The notes: a model not told the origin generated them from the sequence alone. A stretch of 64,000 nt of DNA from Rudanella lutea DSM 19387 (GCF_000383955.1 NZ_KB913013.1:1828277-1892276), one strand, 5' to 3'; positions 18,367 to 26,762 are shown, counted from the stretch's first letter. Numbers and translations: made by a program.

Positions 18367-18531
18367 ATGGCAAACCTCACCACTAAACCACTACGTACCA
18401 ATCGTTCGACGCGTAAAATGCAAACGGGTATGGACCAGACTATGGCGCTGGGAGGCCTAACCTTCGCTTTATTTACCTACATCGTTTATCACTTTGTTTA
18501 TCCCTTGATTTCGAAGGGGTTGCTCTGGTAA
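18367..18531 (+). CDS. Small single-pass membrane protein (54 aa), unrecognised
   Basis: ATG at 18367 to TAA at 18529-18531. It reads MANLTTKPLRTNRSTRKMQT, then GMDQTMALGGL, then TFALFTYIVYHFVYPLISKG, ending LLW. The basic, hydrophilic N-terminus and a single 20-residue C-terminal helix suggest an N-in inner-membrane peptide. It is followed directly by a strong terminator, so it looks like a complete short transcription unit. The start codon has no clear competitor. I know no family; it is not a FeoC. Confidence 0.55.
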   Translation: MANLTTKPLRTNRSTRKMQTGMDQTMALGGLTFALFTYIVYHFVYPLISKGLLW

Positions 18532-18559
18532 TAACTCCCTTCTATCTATACACCCATGA

Positions 18560-18586
18560 AAAAGCCCGCTTTTGCGGGCTTTTTTG
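18560..18586. terminator. Bidirectional terminator between small ORF and feoB
   Basis: AAAGCCCGC (18561-18569)/GCGGGCTTT (18574-18582) with a 4-nt loop and T-runs on both strands. It serves the convergent 54-aa gene and feoB. Confidence 0.85.
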
Positions 18587-18608
18587 ATTTGGGAGGTACC
18601 ATCAGACT

Positions 18609-20723
18609 TTACGAAAGAGCTTGATACGTCAGATAGGCGGCCCCATAGGCCAGTAGCATCATGTACACCAGTTGCACGGCAGGCCACTTCCAGCTTTTGG
18701 TCTCGTGCAGGGTTGCGGCCAGCGTACTCATACACATCATGGCGAATACGTAAAAAATGAGCAGCGACCACGCCAGCGCTTCGGTGTACATTGGTCCGCC
18801 GGTGGTCGGGTTCCGCTCGGCTTTGAGCCGCTCCCGAATCGTGACTCCTTCTTCATCGCCCCCATCCCCAATGCTGTAGATAGTTGCCATGGTACCCACA
18901 AACACCTCACGGGCAGCAAACGAACTGAGCAGGGCAATCCCGATTTTCCAATCGTAGCCTAACGGCCGGATGGCGGGTTCGATAAAGTGCCCAAACCGAC
19001 CCGCATACGAGGCTTCGAGCCGCTCAGAGGCCACCCGATTGTCGAGTTCAGCGGCTTCTACACCCACCGACTGCGCCCGTACCCGATCTTCGGCCTGCTG
19101 CATGGAGTCGCCGGGACCATAATTAGCCAGCACCCAGAGTACAATCGAGATAGCCAGAATGACGCGCCCGGCCTCCCATACAAATGAGCGGACGCTCTCC
19201 CAAACCGTCAGACCCACGTGGTTCCAGCGGGGCAGCTTGAACGTAGGTAGCTCCATGATAAAAAAGCTACGCTCTTTCGTTTTCAGGATCAGCTTGAGTA
19301 CATAAGCCGCTATGAGGGCACTCAACAGGCCCAGCAGGTACAGGCCCATCAGTGCCAGCCCTTGCAGGTTAAACAGACCCAGCACCCGCTCATTGGGCAC
19401 TACGAGGGCAATGAGAATCGTATAAATAGGCAAACGCGCCGAGCAACTCATAAGGGGCGTTACCAGAATAGTAATAAGCCGATCGCGCCGGGTGCCAATA
19501 CTGCGCGTGGCCATAATGGCGGGTACCGCGCAGGCCACCCCCGAGATAAGGGGCACTACACTCCGGCCGTTGAGCCCAAACTTGCGCATGATCCGGTCCA
19601 TGATAACCATAACCCGCGCCATATAGCCCGATTCTTCGAGCAGGGCCACCAGCAGGAACAAAAACCCGATTTGCGGGATAAATACCAGAATGCCGCCAAT
19701 ACCCGCCAGAATCCCGTCGGTGAGCAGGTCAGTTAGAGGGCCCGGCGGCAGTGTTTCTTTAAGCGTACCATTGAGCCAGGCAACGCCTTCGTCGATGAAG
19801 TCCTGCAAGGGAGTGGCCCAGGCAAAAATGGCCTGGAAAATAAGAAGCATAATCAGCCCAAACAGCGCATACCCCCAAACCGGATGCAGCAACACCCGGT
19901 CGAGCTTCTGGCTCCAGGTGAGTTGACCATCGGTTTTCTGTTGGGTAACGGCTTCTGTCAGCAGAGCCGCAATGCGTTTGTAGCGCGTGATGGTTTCGTT
20001 GGCCTGAAACTTAATCTCACTAAAGTCGTGCCGGGCGATAAGTGCATCGAGACCCTGCCGCTGTTCGGTACCGAGAAACGAAAACCCGTCGTGCTGAATC
20101 AGATATTGTAAGGCCAGATAGTTGTTATCGAGCTTGTACTGTTCACGCGTTTCGCCGATCAGATCCGGGATTTCTTCAGCCGGATCATAGAAGAGTTTGG
20201 CCGGCAGCGTTGGCTGCTGCAATTGCACCTGAACCGCCTTGCGCACCTGATCGAGACCCTCGCCGGTGCGGGCGTTGATCCGAATCACGGGTACGCCCAA
20301 CCGCATAGCGAGCCGGGCTCCATTAACCTCTTTGCCCTCGTCACGGGCCACATCGAGCATGTTCAGGGCCAGAATGGTCGGTACACCCAAATCGGCAATC
20401 TGGGTAAACAGGAGCAGATTTCGGTGCAGGTTAGACGCATCGACCACCACAATAGCGACATCCGGGTAGTCGGGATGCGCCGGATTGGCCAGGATATCGG
20501 TTACGAGTTGCTCGTCTAATGACTTGGGGTAGATAGAGTAAACACCCGGAAGATCGACGATGGTGGCCGTAGTTTGGGCATCGAGGGGCCAGGTACCGGA
20601 TTTCTTATCGACGGTAACACCGGGGAAGTTTCCGGTTTTCTGGCGTAGGCCGGTCAACTGATTAAACAGCGACGACTTACCGGCATTAGGGTTGCCCACA
20701 AGGGCTATTACGGGGGGACGCAA
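18609..20723 (-). CDS. feoB: Ferrous iron transport protein B
   Basis: 704 residues. The N-terminal G domain has G1 GNPNAGKS (10-17), DLPGVYS as G3 and NMLD as G4, followed by a helical linker. The membrane part has two Gate motifs (PLISGVACAVPAIMATR and the segment near SSFAAREVFVGTMATIYSI) and about ten helices. It imports Fe(II) across the inner membrane. The start is a TTG at 20723; an in-frame TAA lies shortly upstream inside palindrome C, so no ATG is available before the G1 motif. feoA is directly upstream. Confidence 0.95.
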   Translation of the reverse strand: MRPPVIALVGNPNAGKSSLFNQLTGLRQKTGNFPGVTVDKKSGTWPLDAQTTATIVDLPGVYSIYPKSLDEQLVTDILANPAHPDYPDVAIVVVDASNLHRNLLLFTQIADLGVPTILALNMLDVARDEGKEVNGARLAMRLGVPVIRINARTGEGLDQVRKAVQVQLQQPTLPAKLFYDPAEEIPDLIGETREQYKLDNNYLALQYLIQHDGFSFLGTEQRQGLDALIARHDFSEIKFQANETITRYKRIAALLTEAVTQQKTDGQLTWSQKLDRVLLHPVWGYALFGLIMLLIFQAIFAWATPLQDFIDEGVAWLNGTLKETLPPGPLTDLLTDGILAGIGGILVFIPQIGFLFLLVALLEESGYMARVMVIMDRIMRKFGLNGRSVVPLISGVACAVPAIMATRSIGTRRDRLITILVTPLMSCSARLPIYTILIALVVPNERVLGLFNLQGLALMGLYLLGLLSALIAAYVLKLILKTKERSFFIMELPTFKLPRWNHVGLTVWESVRSFVWEAGRVILAISIVLWVLANYGPGDSMQQAEDRVRAQSVGVEAAELDNRVASERLEASYAGRFGHFIEPAIRPLGYDWKIGIALLSSFAAREVFVGTMATIYSIGDGGDEEGVTIRERLKAERNPTTGGPMYTEALAWSLLIFYVFAMMCMSTLAATLHETKSWKWPAVQLVYMMLLAYGAAYLTYQALS

Positions 20724-20726
20724 AGT

Positions 20727-20828
20727 AGTTACAGTTTACAGTTTACAGTTTGCAGTTCACAGTTTGCAGTTCTGACTATGCCATTGGGTCTCTACAACTG
20801 TAAACTGAAAACAGCAAACTGAAAACTA
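20727..20828. repeat. Iterated-word palindrome C (CAGTTTACAGTT type), feoA-feoB spacer
   Basis: Left arm 20727-20771 (ACAGTTTACAGTTTACAG and on) pairs with right arm 20796-20827 (AACTGTAAACTGAAAACAG and on), about 26 of 32 positions. It fills the whole feoA-feoB spacer and includes the feoA stop codon. Confidence 0.7.
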
Positions 20829-21050
20829 CTCAACGAGGATAGTAGCAGCCTCGGACCGACGCATGGACAGGCAGTACCCGGCTACGTTGAGGCAGATCGG
20901 GTCGCCGAGTGGAGCCTTGCAGTGCAGACACACCTCGGCACCGGGCAGGCAACCCATTTCGAGGAGTTTGAGCGACATCAACTGGTCATTGAACGACTGG
21001 ATGGTGGCCCGCTCGCCAATTTTCAGATCAGCAACACTGCGCTTGCTCAT
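20826..21050 (-). CDS. feoA: Ferrous iron transport protein A
   Basis: 74 residues, SH3-like fold. The family pattern is intact: LKIGERATIQSF, LMSLKLLEMGCLPGAEV, GDPICLNVAGYCLSMRRSEA. FeoA is a small cytosolic partner of FeoB. It is the first gene of the feoAB operon and is separated from feoB by palindrome C. Confidence 0.93.
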   Translation of the reverse strand: MSKRSVADLKIGERATIQSFNDQLMSLKLLEMGCLPGAEVCLHCKAPLGDPICLNVAGYCLSMRRSEAATILVE

Positions 21051-21075
21051 AAGAGTGGTGCCGCGTCGAAACGGC

Positions 21076-21108
21076 CAAAACTATTTAGATTCAGTTTAAT
21101 TAACGCAA
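21076..21108 (-). promoter_or_regulatory. Possible promoter of feoAB
   Basis: Minus strand TAGTTTTG (21083-21076) matches the -7 consensus; a TTG lies 22 nt upstream. I did not find a convincing Fur box. Confidence 0.4.
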
Positions 21109-21278
21109 GTTTACAACGGAAAGTTTGTCTGTGCAAGCCACAACTCAAAGTTTAGGTCTGATGCGCCGGGCAGGCGGGTTGGCAGTTGGCTCTGCATTAC
21201 CGGGAGGGGCTTTGTTACGGTCCTCATCGGCCCCCGAAACATTGTCTACTTTACCCTGCAACTTCACCGTCTAAGCCG

Positions 21279-21286
21279 TAACTTTG
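21279..21286 (+). promoter_or_regulatory. -7 element of the ccm operon
   Basis: TAACTTTG matches TAnnTTTG and lies 19 bp before the ccmB ATG at 21305. The -33 match is weak. Confidence 0.45.
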
Positions 21287-21304
21287 CAACCCGATTGTTT
21301 AGGT

Positions 21305-21979
21305 ATGTCAGAATCGATGCGGCAGATAGGTGCCCTGATGCGTAAAGAGTTTGTGCTGGAGTGGCGGCAACGCTACGCCCTCAATGGTATGCTTCTGTAC
21401 ATTGTGGGGGCCGTGTTTGTGTGCTACCTCAGCTTCAACGCCCGCCGGGGGCAGCTGACGCCCATTGTCTGGAACACCGTTTTCTGGATTATCCTGCTGT
21501 TTTCGGCGATCAATGCGGTAGCCAAAAGCTTTGTGCAGGAACGCGCCGGTCGGCTGCTGTACTACTACACAGTGGCCAGTCCGCTCCAGATCATTGTTTC
21601 CAAGATTCTGTACAACACCGTACTGATGCTGGTGCTGGCCGGGCTGGGGTTTGTAACCTACGCCTTTGTGCTTGGTAATCCAGTGCAGGATATTCCGCTG
21701 TACCTGCTGAGTCTGCTGCTGGGGGCCGTAGGGTTTGCCGGTTCGCTCACGCTCGTAGCGGGTATTGCTTCGAAAGCCGAGAACTCGGCCACCCTAATGG
21801 CCATACTGAGCTTTCCGGTTATTCTGCCCCTGTTGCTTATGCTACTGCGGATTTCGAAAAGCGCCCTTGATGGGCTCGACCGAAGTCTAAGCAGCGACGA
21901 GATTATTACCCTGCTGGCCATCGACGCCATTGTGCTGGTGCTTTCGGGCTTGTTGTTTCCGTTTATATGGCGGAGCTAA
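21305..21979 (+). CDS. ccmB: Heme exporter protein CcmB
   Basis: 224 residues, six hydrophobic segments. The N-terminus GALMRKEFVLEWRQRYALNG is the conserved CcmB amphipathic start. VLSGLLFPFIWRS ends the protein. CcmB is the permease of the CcmAB complex that frees holo-CcmE from CcmC. No ccmA ATPase gene is in the window. The ATG at 21305 is preferred over a TTG at 21284, which overlaps the promoter. Confidence 0.88.
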   Translation: MSESMRQIGALMRKEFVLEWRQRYALNGMLLYIVGAVFVCYLSFNARRGQLTPIVWNTVFWIILLFSAINAVAKSFVQERAGRLLYYYTVASPLQIIVSKILYNTVLMLVLAGLGFVTYAFVLGNPVQDIPLYLLSLLLGAVGFAGSLTLVAGIASKAENSATLMAILSFPVILPLLLMLLRISKSALDGLDRSLSSDEIITLLAIDAIVLVLSGLLFPFIWRS

Positions 21980-21983
21980 ACAT

Positions 21984-22068
21984 AGTTTTCAGTGTACAGT
22001 TTGCGGTTTACAGTTCGCTTGCGCGTCTGCTAGCCCAACTGAAAACTGAAGACCGTAAACTGTAAACT
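21984..22068. repeat. Iterated-word palindrome D (CAGTTTACAGTT type), ccmB-ccmC spacer
   Basis: Left arm 21984-22015 and right arm 22037-22068, each 32 nt, pair at about 24 positions. The words match palindrome C. It fills the spacer up to the base before the ccmC ATG. Confidence 0.7.
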
Positions 22069-22069
22069 T

Positions 22070-22729
22070 ATGAGAAAAAACTGGTGGAAGGGCGTTGCTG
22101 TCCTGCTTCTAACGTACGTAGTATTCTGGGGATTACTCGGCCCGACTCCGCGTCAGCCGATTCTGAACGAAAGCATCCGAAATGTGTATTTCCACGTTCC
22201 CCTCTGGTTTGGCATGGTCATTCTGCTGCTGACAGCGGCCATTTTCTCCGGGCGTTACCTGCGCTCGGGCAACCCTGAGCACGACCGCGTAGCCGTCGAG
22301 TTTACCAATACCGCACTGGTGTTTGGCCTGTTGGGCTGCCTGACAGGCTCTATCTGGGCCAACTTTACTTGGGGCGAGCCCTGGCCCAACGACCCTAAAC
22401 TCAACAGTGTGGCCGTGGGTATGCTGCTCTATCTGGCTTACGTGATTCTGCGCGGCTCGTTCGATGATGAGCAGCGCCGGGCCCGCATCTCGTCGGTGTA
22501 CAACATCTTTGCCTTTGCCGTGTTCATTCCGCTTATTTTCATTGTGCCCCGCCTGACCGATTCGCTGCACCCCGGCAATGGCGGCAACCCCGCTTTTGGG
22601 CAGTACGATATGGACAATCAGATGCGTATGGTGTTTTATCCGGCCGTGATTGGGTTTACACTGCTCGGCGTCTGGATTACCGAAATCCGGGTTCGCACCC
22701 GGCGAATTGAGGCCTATCTGGAGGAATGA
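22070..22729 (+). CDS. ccmC: Heme ABC transporter permease/heme handling protein CcmC
   Basis: 219 residues, six helices, CcsA/CcmF/HCP family. Conserved His are in NVYFHVPLWFGM and near DSLHPGN. The tryptophan-rich periplasmic signature reads TWGEPWPNDPKL, whereas the textbook form has WGxxWxWDxRLT, so one aromatic is replaced by Pro/Asn. CcmC loads heme onto CcmE. Confidence 0.88.
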   Translation: MRKNWWKGVAVLLLTYVVFWGLLGPTPRQPILNESIRNVYFHVPLWFGMVILLLTAAIFSGRYLRSGNPEHDRVAVEFTNTALVFGLLGCLTGSIWANFTWGEPWPNDPKLNSVAVGMLLYLAYVILRGSFDDEQRRARISSVYNIFAFAVFIPLIFIVPRLTDSLHPGNGGNPAFGQYDMDNQMRMVFYPAVIGFTLLGVWITEIRVRTRRIEAYLEE

Positions 22730-22785
22730 TTCAGCCGGTTTTGCTGTTATAAAGCCGACCCACGTTTAAGTACTCGGACAGAATT

Positions 22786-22875
22786 AAATGTAAAATGAAT
22801 AGTGTAAGATGTACAATGAGATGGCTGATTATCAGCAGGTAATTCAATTATACATTTTACATTGTTCATTCACTT
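22786..22875. repeat. Iterated-word palindrome E (AATG type), ccmC-ccmD spacer
   Basis: Left arm 22786-22820 (AAATGTAAAATGAATAGTG and on) pairs imperfectly with right arm 22846-22875 (AATTATACATTTTACATTG and on). The loop contains its own CTGATTATCAG palindrome. Confidence 0.6.
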
Positions 22876-22939
22876 ATCTCAATTATTGCTTAGTTAAGTC
22901 AATGTTCCGGCTCGGCCGGGGCTTCCAAAACATACTTTC

Positions 22940-23173
22940 ATGAATGTACTTCTTTCTCTTTCGCTGGCGTTGAATGGTTGGTTTCAACAGCCCGATTCGG
23001 TTGAAATGGCCGATGGGCTCCGGGCCGACGGCAAAATCTGGGTGGTTGTGCTCGTTATCGCCGTGGTTTTTGCCGGTCTGATTACGTATCTGGTCCGGCT
23101 GGATCGGCAACTGGGTCGTGTAGAAAAAGAAGTACAACGCAAAAGGCTGGACAAGAAGCCGCTTGATGCTTAA
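22940..23173 (+). CDS. ccmD: CcmD-like small membrane protein
   Basis: 77 residues: a short N-terminal signal-like segment, then one helix (IWVVVLVIAVVFAGLITYLV) followed by a charged cytosolic tail (RLDRQLGRVEKEVQRKR). CcmD stabilises the CcmC-CcmE complex. The identification rests on size, topology and position between ccmC and ccmE; sequence identity to proteobacterial CcmD is not obvious. Confidence 0.7.
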   Translation: MNVLLSLSLALNGWFQQPDSVEMADGLRADGKIWVVVLVIAVVFAGLITYLVRLDRQLGRVEKEVQRKRLDKKPLDA

Positions 23174-23204
23174 TTTTATCTCCGTAACACACTGAATTGC
23201 AAAC

Positions 23205-23645
23205 ATGAAACTGACACATATTCTCGGAATCATTGTGATTGCCATTGCCATTGGCATCATCGTTTCAACGGCCGGTGACGCCAGTGTTTATACCACCTTC
23301 ACCAAGGCCGAAGCCATGGCCAAAGAAGGTAATGGCGACATGGTACACGTGGTTGGTAAGCTGCCCAAAGATGGTAGCGGCCGCATCACGGATATGCTGT
23401 ACAACCCCCAGATCGACCCGAATCATTTTGAGTTTACCCTCGTGGATAACGAGAACAATGCCCGCCGGGTGGTGTACAATAGCCCTAAGCCGCAGGACTT
23501 TGACCGTTCGGAGCAGATTGTGGTGATCGGCGCTGTAGAAGGCAACCATTTTCAGTGCAACAAAATCCTGCTGAAGTGCCCCTCGAAGTATCAGGATGGC
23601 AAGTTGGAAACAACGGAACACGAAGCAAAAACGGCAAAGCTATGA
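23205..23645 (+). CDS. ccmE: Cytochrome c maturation heme chaperone CcmE, CxxxY type
   Basis: 146 residues: one N-terminal helix, then a periplasmic OB-fold (MVHVVGKLPKDG, then VVVIGAVEGNHF). The covalent heme-binding residue of E. coli CcmE is a His in HxxxY; here the position reads CPSKY (C125, Y129), the alternative CxxxY form known from archaea and some bacteria. Its stop codon overlaps the next start by ATGA. Confidence 0.9.
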   Translation: MKLTHILGIIVIAIAIGIIVSTAGDASVYTTFTKAEAMAKEGNGDMVHVVGKLPKDGSGRITDMLYNPQIDPNHFEFTLVDNENNARRVVYNSPKPQDFDRSEQIVVIGAVEGNHFQCNKILLKCPSKYQDGKLETTEHEAKTAKL

Positions 23646-23839
23646 GCGTTCAGGAAATTGAGACCGCGATTAGCCAACTAAGCGATCAGGAAAAGTGGCA
23701 GCTATCTGATTGGTTCACTGAATACATGAATCAGCAGTGGGATAAGCAGCTTGAAGAAGACGCCATAACGGGTCGCCTGGATGATTTAATCCGTGGCGCT
23801 AAGGAAGATATTCGTAAAGGTGATTTTAAGCCTTTATGA
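23642..23839 (+). CDS. Putative type II antitoxin inside the ccm operon
   Basis: 65 residues, acidic: MSVQEIETAISQLSDQEKWQ, then LSDWFTEYMNQQWDKQ, ending DIRKGDFKPL. It resembles short helical 'addiction module' antitoxins that precede RelE-type toxins. It starts within the ccmE stop (ATGA, 23642-23645) and ends within the toxin start (ATGA, 23836-23839), so translation is coupled on both sides. Base composition is visibly more AT-rich than the flanking ccm genes. No separate promoter is evident. Confidence 0.65.
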   Translation: MSVQEIETAISQLSDQEKWQLSDWFTEYMNQQWDKQLEEDAITGRLDDLIRGAKEDIRKGDFKPL

Positions 23840-24105
23840 ACTACAGAGCGACGGGTAAATTCTGGAAATGCTATTTCGATTTGCCAGAAGCTATTCAAGA
23901 GTTAGCAGATAAGAACTTTGCGTTATTAAAAGCTGACCCGGAGCACCCTTCTTTGCACTTTAAAGAAATAAAAGGCCGTGATGGTTTATGGTCAGCCCGG
24001 GTGGGCGATCACTACCGGGCACTTGGGCTTTTAGAGGGTGATGATATGTATTGGTTCTGGATTGGTCATCACTCAACGTATAACAACCTCATTAAGCGGT
24101 TATGA
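23836..24105 (+). CDS. RelE/ParE-superfamily toxin inside the ccm operon
   Basis: 89 residues, basic. The fold signature is FDLPEAIQELADKNFALLK, then LHFKEIKGRDGLWSARVGDH, then YRALGLLEGDDMYWFWIG, then HHSTYNNLI. This is the strand pattern of RelE/ParE toxins (RNase or gyrase inhibitors; which one cannot be told). It pairs with the upstream antitoxin. Its stop overlaps the ccmF start by ATGA (24102-24105). Confidence 0.75.
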   Translation: MNYRATGKFWKCYFDLPEAIQELADKNFALLKADPEHPSLHFKEIKGRDGLWSARVGDHYRALGLLEGDDMYWFWIGHHSTYNNLIKRL

Positions 24106-26762
24106 TTCACGAAACCATCGGCCAGGTTGGCCACTTTTTTGTAATTCTGTCGTTTGTGACGGCGTTGGTGGCTACGGTCGCCTACCTGCTCTCGGCACTT
24201 GGCAAAGGACAGGCGCTTCAGGCCGAAGCCGTATCCGAACCCGAACTGGCCTACGCAGGCGAAACAAGCCGGAGTAGCGTGGCTACCAAACGGCCTAAAC
24301 AGGCGAATGCGGGCAAAGCTACCCTACCCGCCCGCGACGATTGGCGCTCGCTCGCCCGCTGGGCTTTCTATATACACGGTGCGGCCATTGTGGGGGTCAT
24401 TGTGTGCCTGTACTACATTGTGTACAACCACTATTTTGAGTACCACTACGCCTGGAGTCACTCGTCGCTGGCGTTGCCGGTGCAGTACATGATCTCGTGT
24501 TTTTGGGAAGGTCAGGAAGGTAGCTTTTTGCTGTGGCTGTTCTGGAATGCGTTTCTGGGCGTTATCCTGATCAACACCAACAAGCAGTGGGAAGCCCCCA
24601 TGATGACCGTGTTTGCGTTAGTACAGGCGTTTTTGGCGTCTATGATTCTGGGCGTTGTATTCGGCGGTGCATTCAAGATTGGCAGCTCGCCGTTTCTGCT
24701 CCTGCGCGAAGCTATGCCCGATACCCCCATCTTCGCTACCGATCCTAACTTTGTTCCGAAAGATGGCAACGGCCTGAACCCCCTGCTCCAGAACTACTGG
24801 ATGGTGATTCACCCGCCAACCCTGTTTCTGGGCTATGCGCTGACACTCGTCCCCTTCGCTTACTGTATTGCCGGTTTGTGGCGCAACCAACCTCTTGAAT
24901 GGATTCGCCCGGCTTTGCCCTGGACGCTTGTTGGCGGCCTGATTCTGGGCGTTGGTATCATGATGGGTGGCTACTGGGCCTACGAAACCCTCAACTTTGG
25001 AGGCTACTGGAACTGGGACCCCGTCGAAAACTCGGTGTACGTACCGTGGCTCGTGCTCGTGGCCAGTCTGCACACTATGCTTATTGCCCGGAAAAGCTCG
25101 ATTGGCCTGAAAACAACCGTCATTCTGACCATCTCGACGTTCCTGCTCATTCTGTATTCAACCTTCCTCACCCGTAGCGGTATTCTGGGCAATGCCTCGG
25201 TGCACTCGTTTACCGACCTCGGCCTGTCGGGGCAGTTGCTGGTGTACATGCTGGTATTTGTGGTGGGTGCTGTGCTGATTATGGCCCGGAAATGGAAGGT
25301 AATGCCAACCGACGCCGAAGAAGCCTCTATTTACACCAAGGAATTCTGGCTGTTTATTGGTGCTACCACGCTTACACTGGCGGCTTTCCAGGTAATTGCC
25401 ACCACGTCGATTCCGGTGTACAATAAGATCATGGAAGGGTTTGGGATCATCTCGAACCTGGCCCTCCCCGCCGATCAAATCGCCCACTACAACAAGTTTC
25501 AGGTCTGGTTCTTCATCATCATTGCTGTGCTCACCGGTGTGGGGCAGTACCTATGGTGGCGTAAAGTAGAAGGCCGCAACTGGACAGCCCTGACTACGCC
25601 CGGTATCATCACGTTGTTGCTGAGCGCCGGTATCATTGTGGTCGCCAAGATGTCGAACCCGATTTACATTGTTCTGACGGTGGCCTCGGTGTTTGCGCTG
25701 GTCACCAACGGCACTGTACTCTGGGGCATTATCCGGGGCAATTACCGCCTGTCGGGCGGGGCGGTGGCGCACATCGGTATGGCACTTATGCTCATCGGAA
25801 TTTTATTCTCGGCGGGCTACTCGAAAGTTATTTCGATTAACAACAGCGGCATTCCGATCTCGAAGCGCGACGAGTTTACGAAGAACAACAATCAGGAAAA
25901 TAAAGAGAATGTACTGCTCTGGATCAATCAGCCGGAGCGTATGGACAAATTCCAGATGACCTACCGGGGTCAGCGCATCGAAATTCGGGATGTGCCGGGC
26001 TACGTACCCCGCTCCTGGGTGACGGTTATCGAAGGCGACTTCCACGGCATTGCCCAGCGCGATATTGAGCAAAACGGGAAGGTTTACCACAAGAAAGGCG
26101 ATACACTGGCGCTTTACCCCGAAAACGTGTACTACGAGGTAGAGTACCGCGAACCCGACGGCAAAATCTTTACGCTTTACCCACGTGCACAGGCCAACCC
26201 CCGTATGGGTCTGCTGGTGTCGCCCGATATTAAGCGTAACGCCGGTCGGGATTTGTACACGCACGTATCCTCAGTACCCGACCCGAATGCCGACAACGAG
26301 TGGAGCCGCACCGAAACATTCAGTGTAGCCGTGCGCGACACGTTCTTTGTGAACGACTATGTGGCCATCCTGGACAATGTGACGCGGGTCGAGAAAGTCG
26401 ATGGCGTTACACTCGGCCCTGGCGATGCCGCCGTGCAGGCGCAGGTTCGGGTACTCGACAAAAATGGGGAGTACATGCTGACGCCTTCGTTTATCATCCG
26501 CGACAAGATGGTGGCCCGCCCGGCCTTTGTGAGCGACGAACTGGGTGTTCGGATTCAGCTGATGGAAATCGACCCCCGCACGGGTAATTTCACCTTCGGG
26601 GTCAACACCACGCAGCGTGACTACATCGTCATGAAAGCCTACGAGAAGCCACTCATCAACGTATTGTGGATCGGAACACTGATTGTGGCCCTTGGCTTTG
26701 GTATGTCGACCGTACGGCGGTATCGGGAGTTCAGTAAAATGCGGGATAAAGGACTGGCATGA
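24102..26762 (+). CDS. ccmF: Cytochrome c heme lyase CcmF/CcsA-type
   Basis: 886 residues with about fifteen helices. The WWD-domain signature is GGYWNWDPVENSVYVPWL near residue 300. Conserved periplasmic His include VIHPPTLFLGYAL (near residue 230) and VHSFTDLG (near 370). A large periplasmic region (about 590-860) precedes the last helix. CcmF attaches heme from CcmE to CXXCH cysteines. It is translationally coupled to the toxin gene upstream and the 76-aa gene downstream. Confidence 0.92.
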   Translation: MIHETIGQVGHFFVILSFVTALVATVAYLLSALGKGQALQAEAVSEPELAYAGETSRSSVATKRPKQANAGKATLPARDDWRSLARWAFYIHGAAIVGVIVCLYYIVYNHYFEYHYAWSHSSLALPVQYMISCFWEGQEGSFLLWLFWNAFLGVILINTNKQWEAPMMTVFALVQAFLASMILGVVFGGAFKIGSSPFLLLREAMPDTPIFATDPNFVPKDGNGLNPLLQNYWMVIHPPTLFLGYALTLVPFAYCIAGLWRNQPLEWIRPALPWTLVGGLILGVGIMMGGYWAYETLNFGGYWNWDPVENSVYVPWLVLVASLHTMLIARKSSIGLKTTVILTISTFLLILYSTFLTRSGILGNASVHSFTDLGLSGQLLVYMLVFVVGAVLIMARKWKVMPTDAEEASIYTKEFWLFIGATTLTLAAFQVIATTSIPVYNKIMEGFGIISNLALPADQIAHYNKFQVWFFIIIAVLTGVGQYLWWRKVEGRNWTALTTPGIITLLLSAGIIVVAKMSNPIYIVLTVASVFALVTNGTVLWGIIRGNYRLSGGAVAHIGMALMLIGILFSAGYSKVISINNSGIPISKRDEFTKNNNQENKENVLLWINQPERMDKFQMTYRGQRIEIRDVPGYVPRSWVTVIEGDFHGIAQRDIEQNGKVYHKKGDTLALYPENVYYEVEYREPDGKIFTLYPRAQANPRMGLLVSPDIKRNAGRDLYTHVSSVPDPNADNEWSRTETFSVAVRDTFFVNDYVAILDNVTRVEKVDGVTLGPGDAAVQAQVRVLDKNGEYMLTPSFIIRDKMVARPAFVSDELGVRIQLMEIDPRTGNFTFGVNTTQRDYIVMKAYEKPLINVLWIGTLIVALGFGMSTVRRYREFSKMRDKGLA

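Noticed and set aside
20727-20828. Fur box before feoB
   Set aside because: The AT-rich inverted repeat is explained by the palindrome family and matches elements in non-iron operons.
20727-22068. CRISPR arrays at the iterated-word repeats
   Set aside because: Words are degenerate, contiguous and arranged as palindromes without constant spacers; no cas genes.
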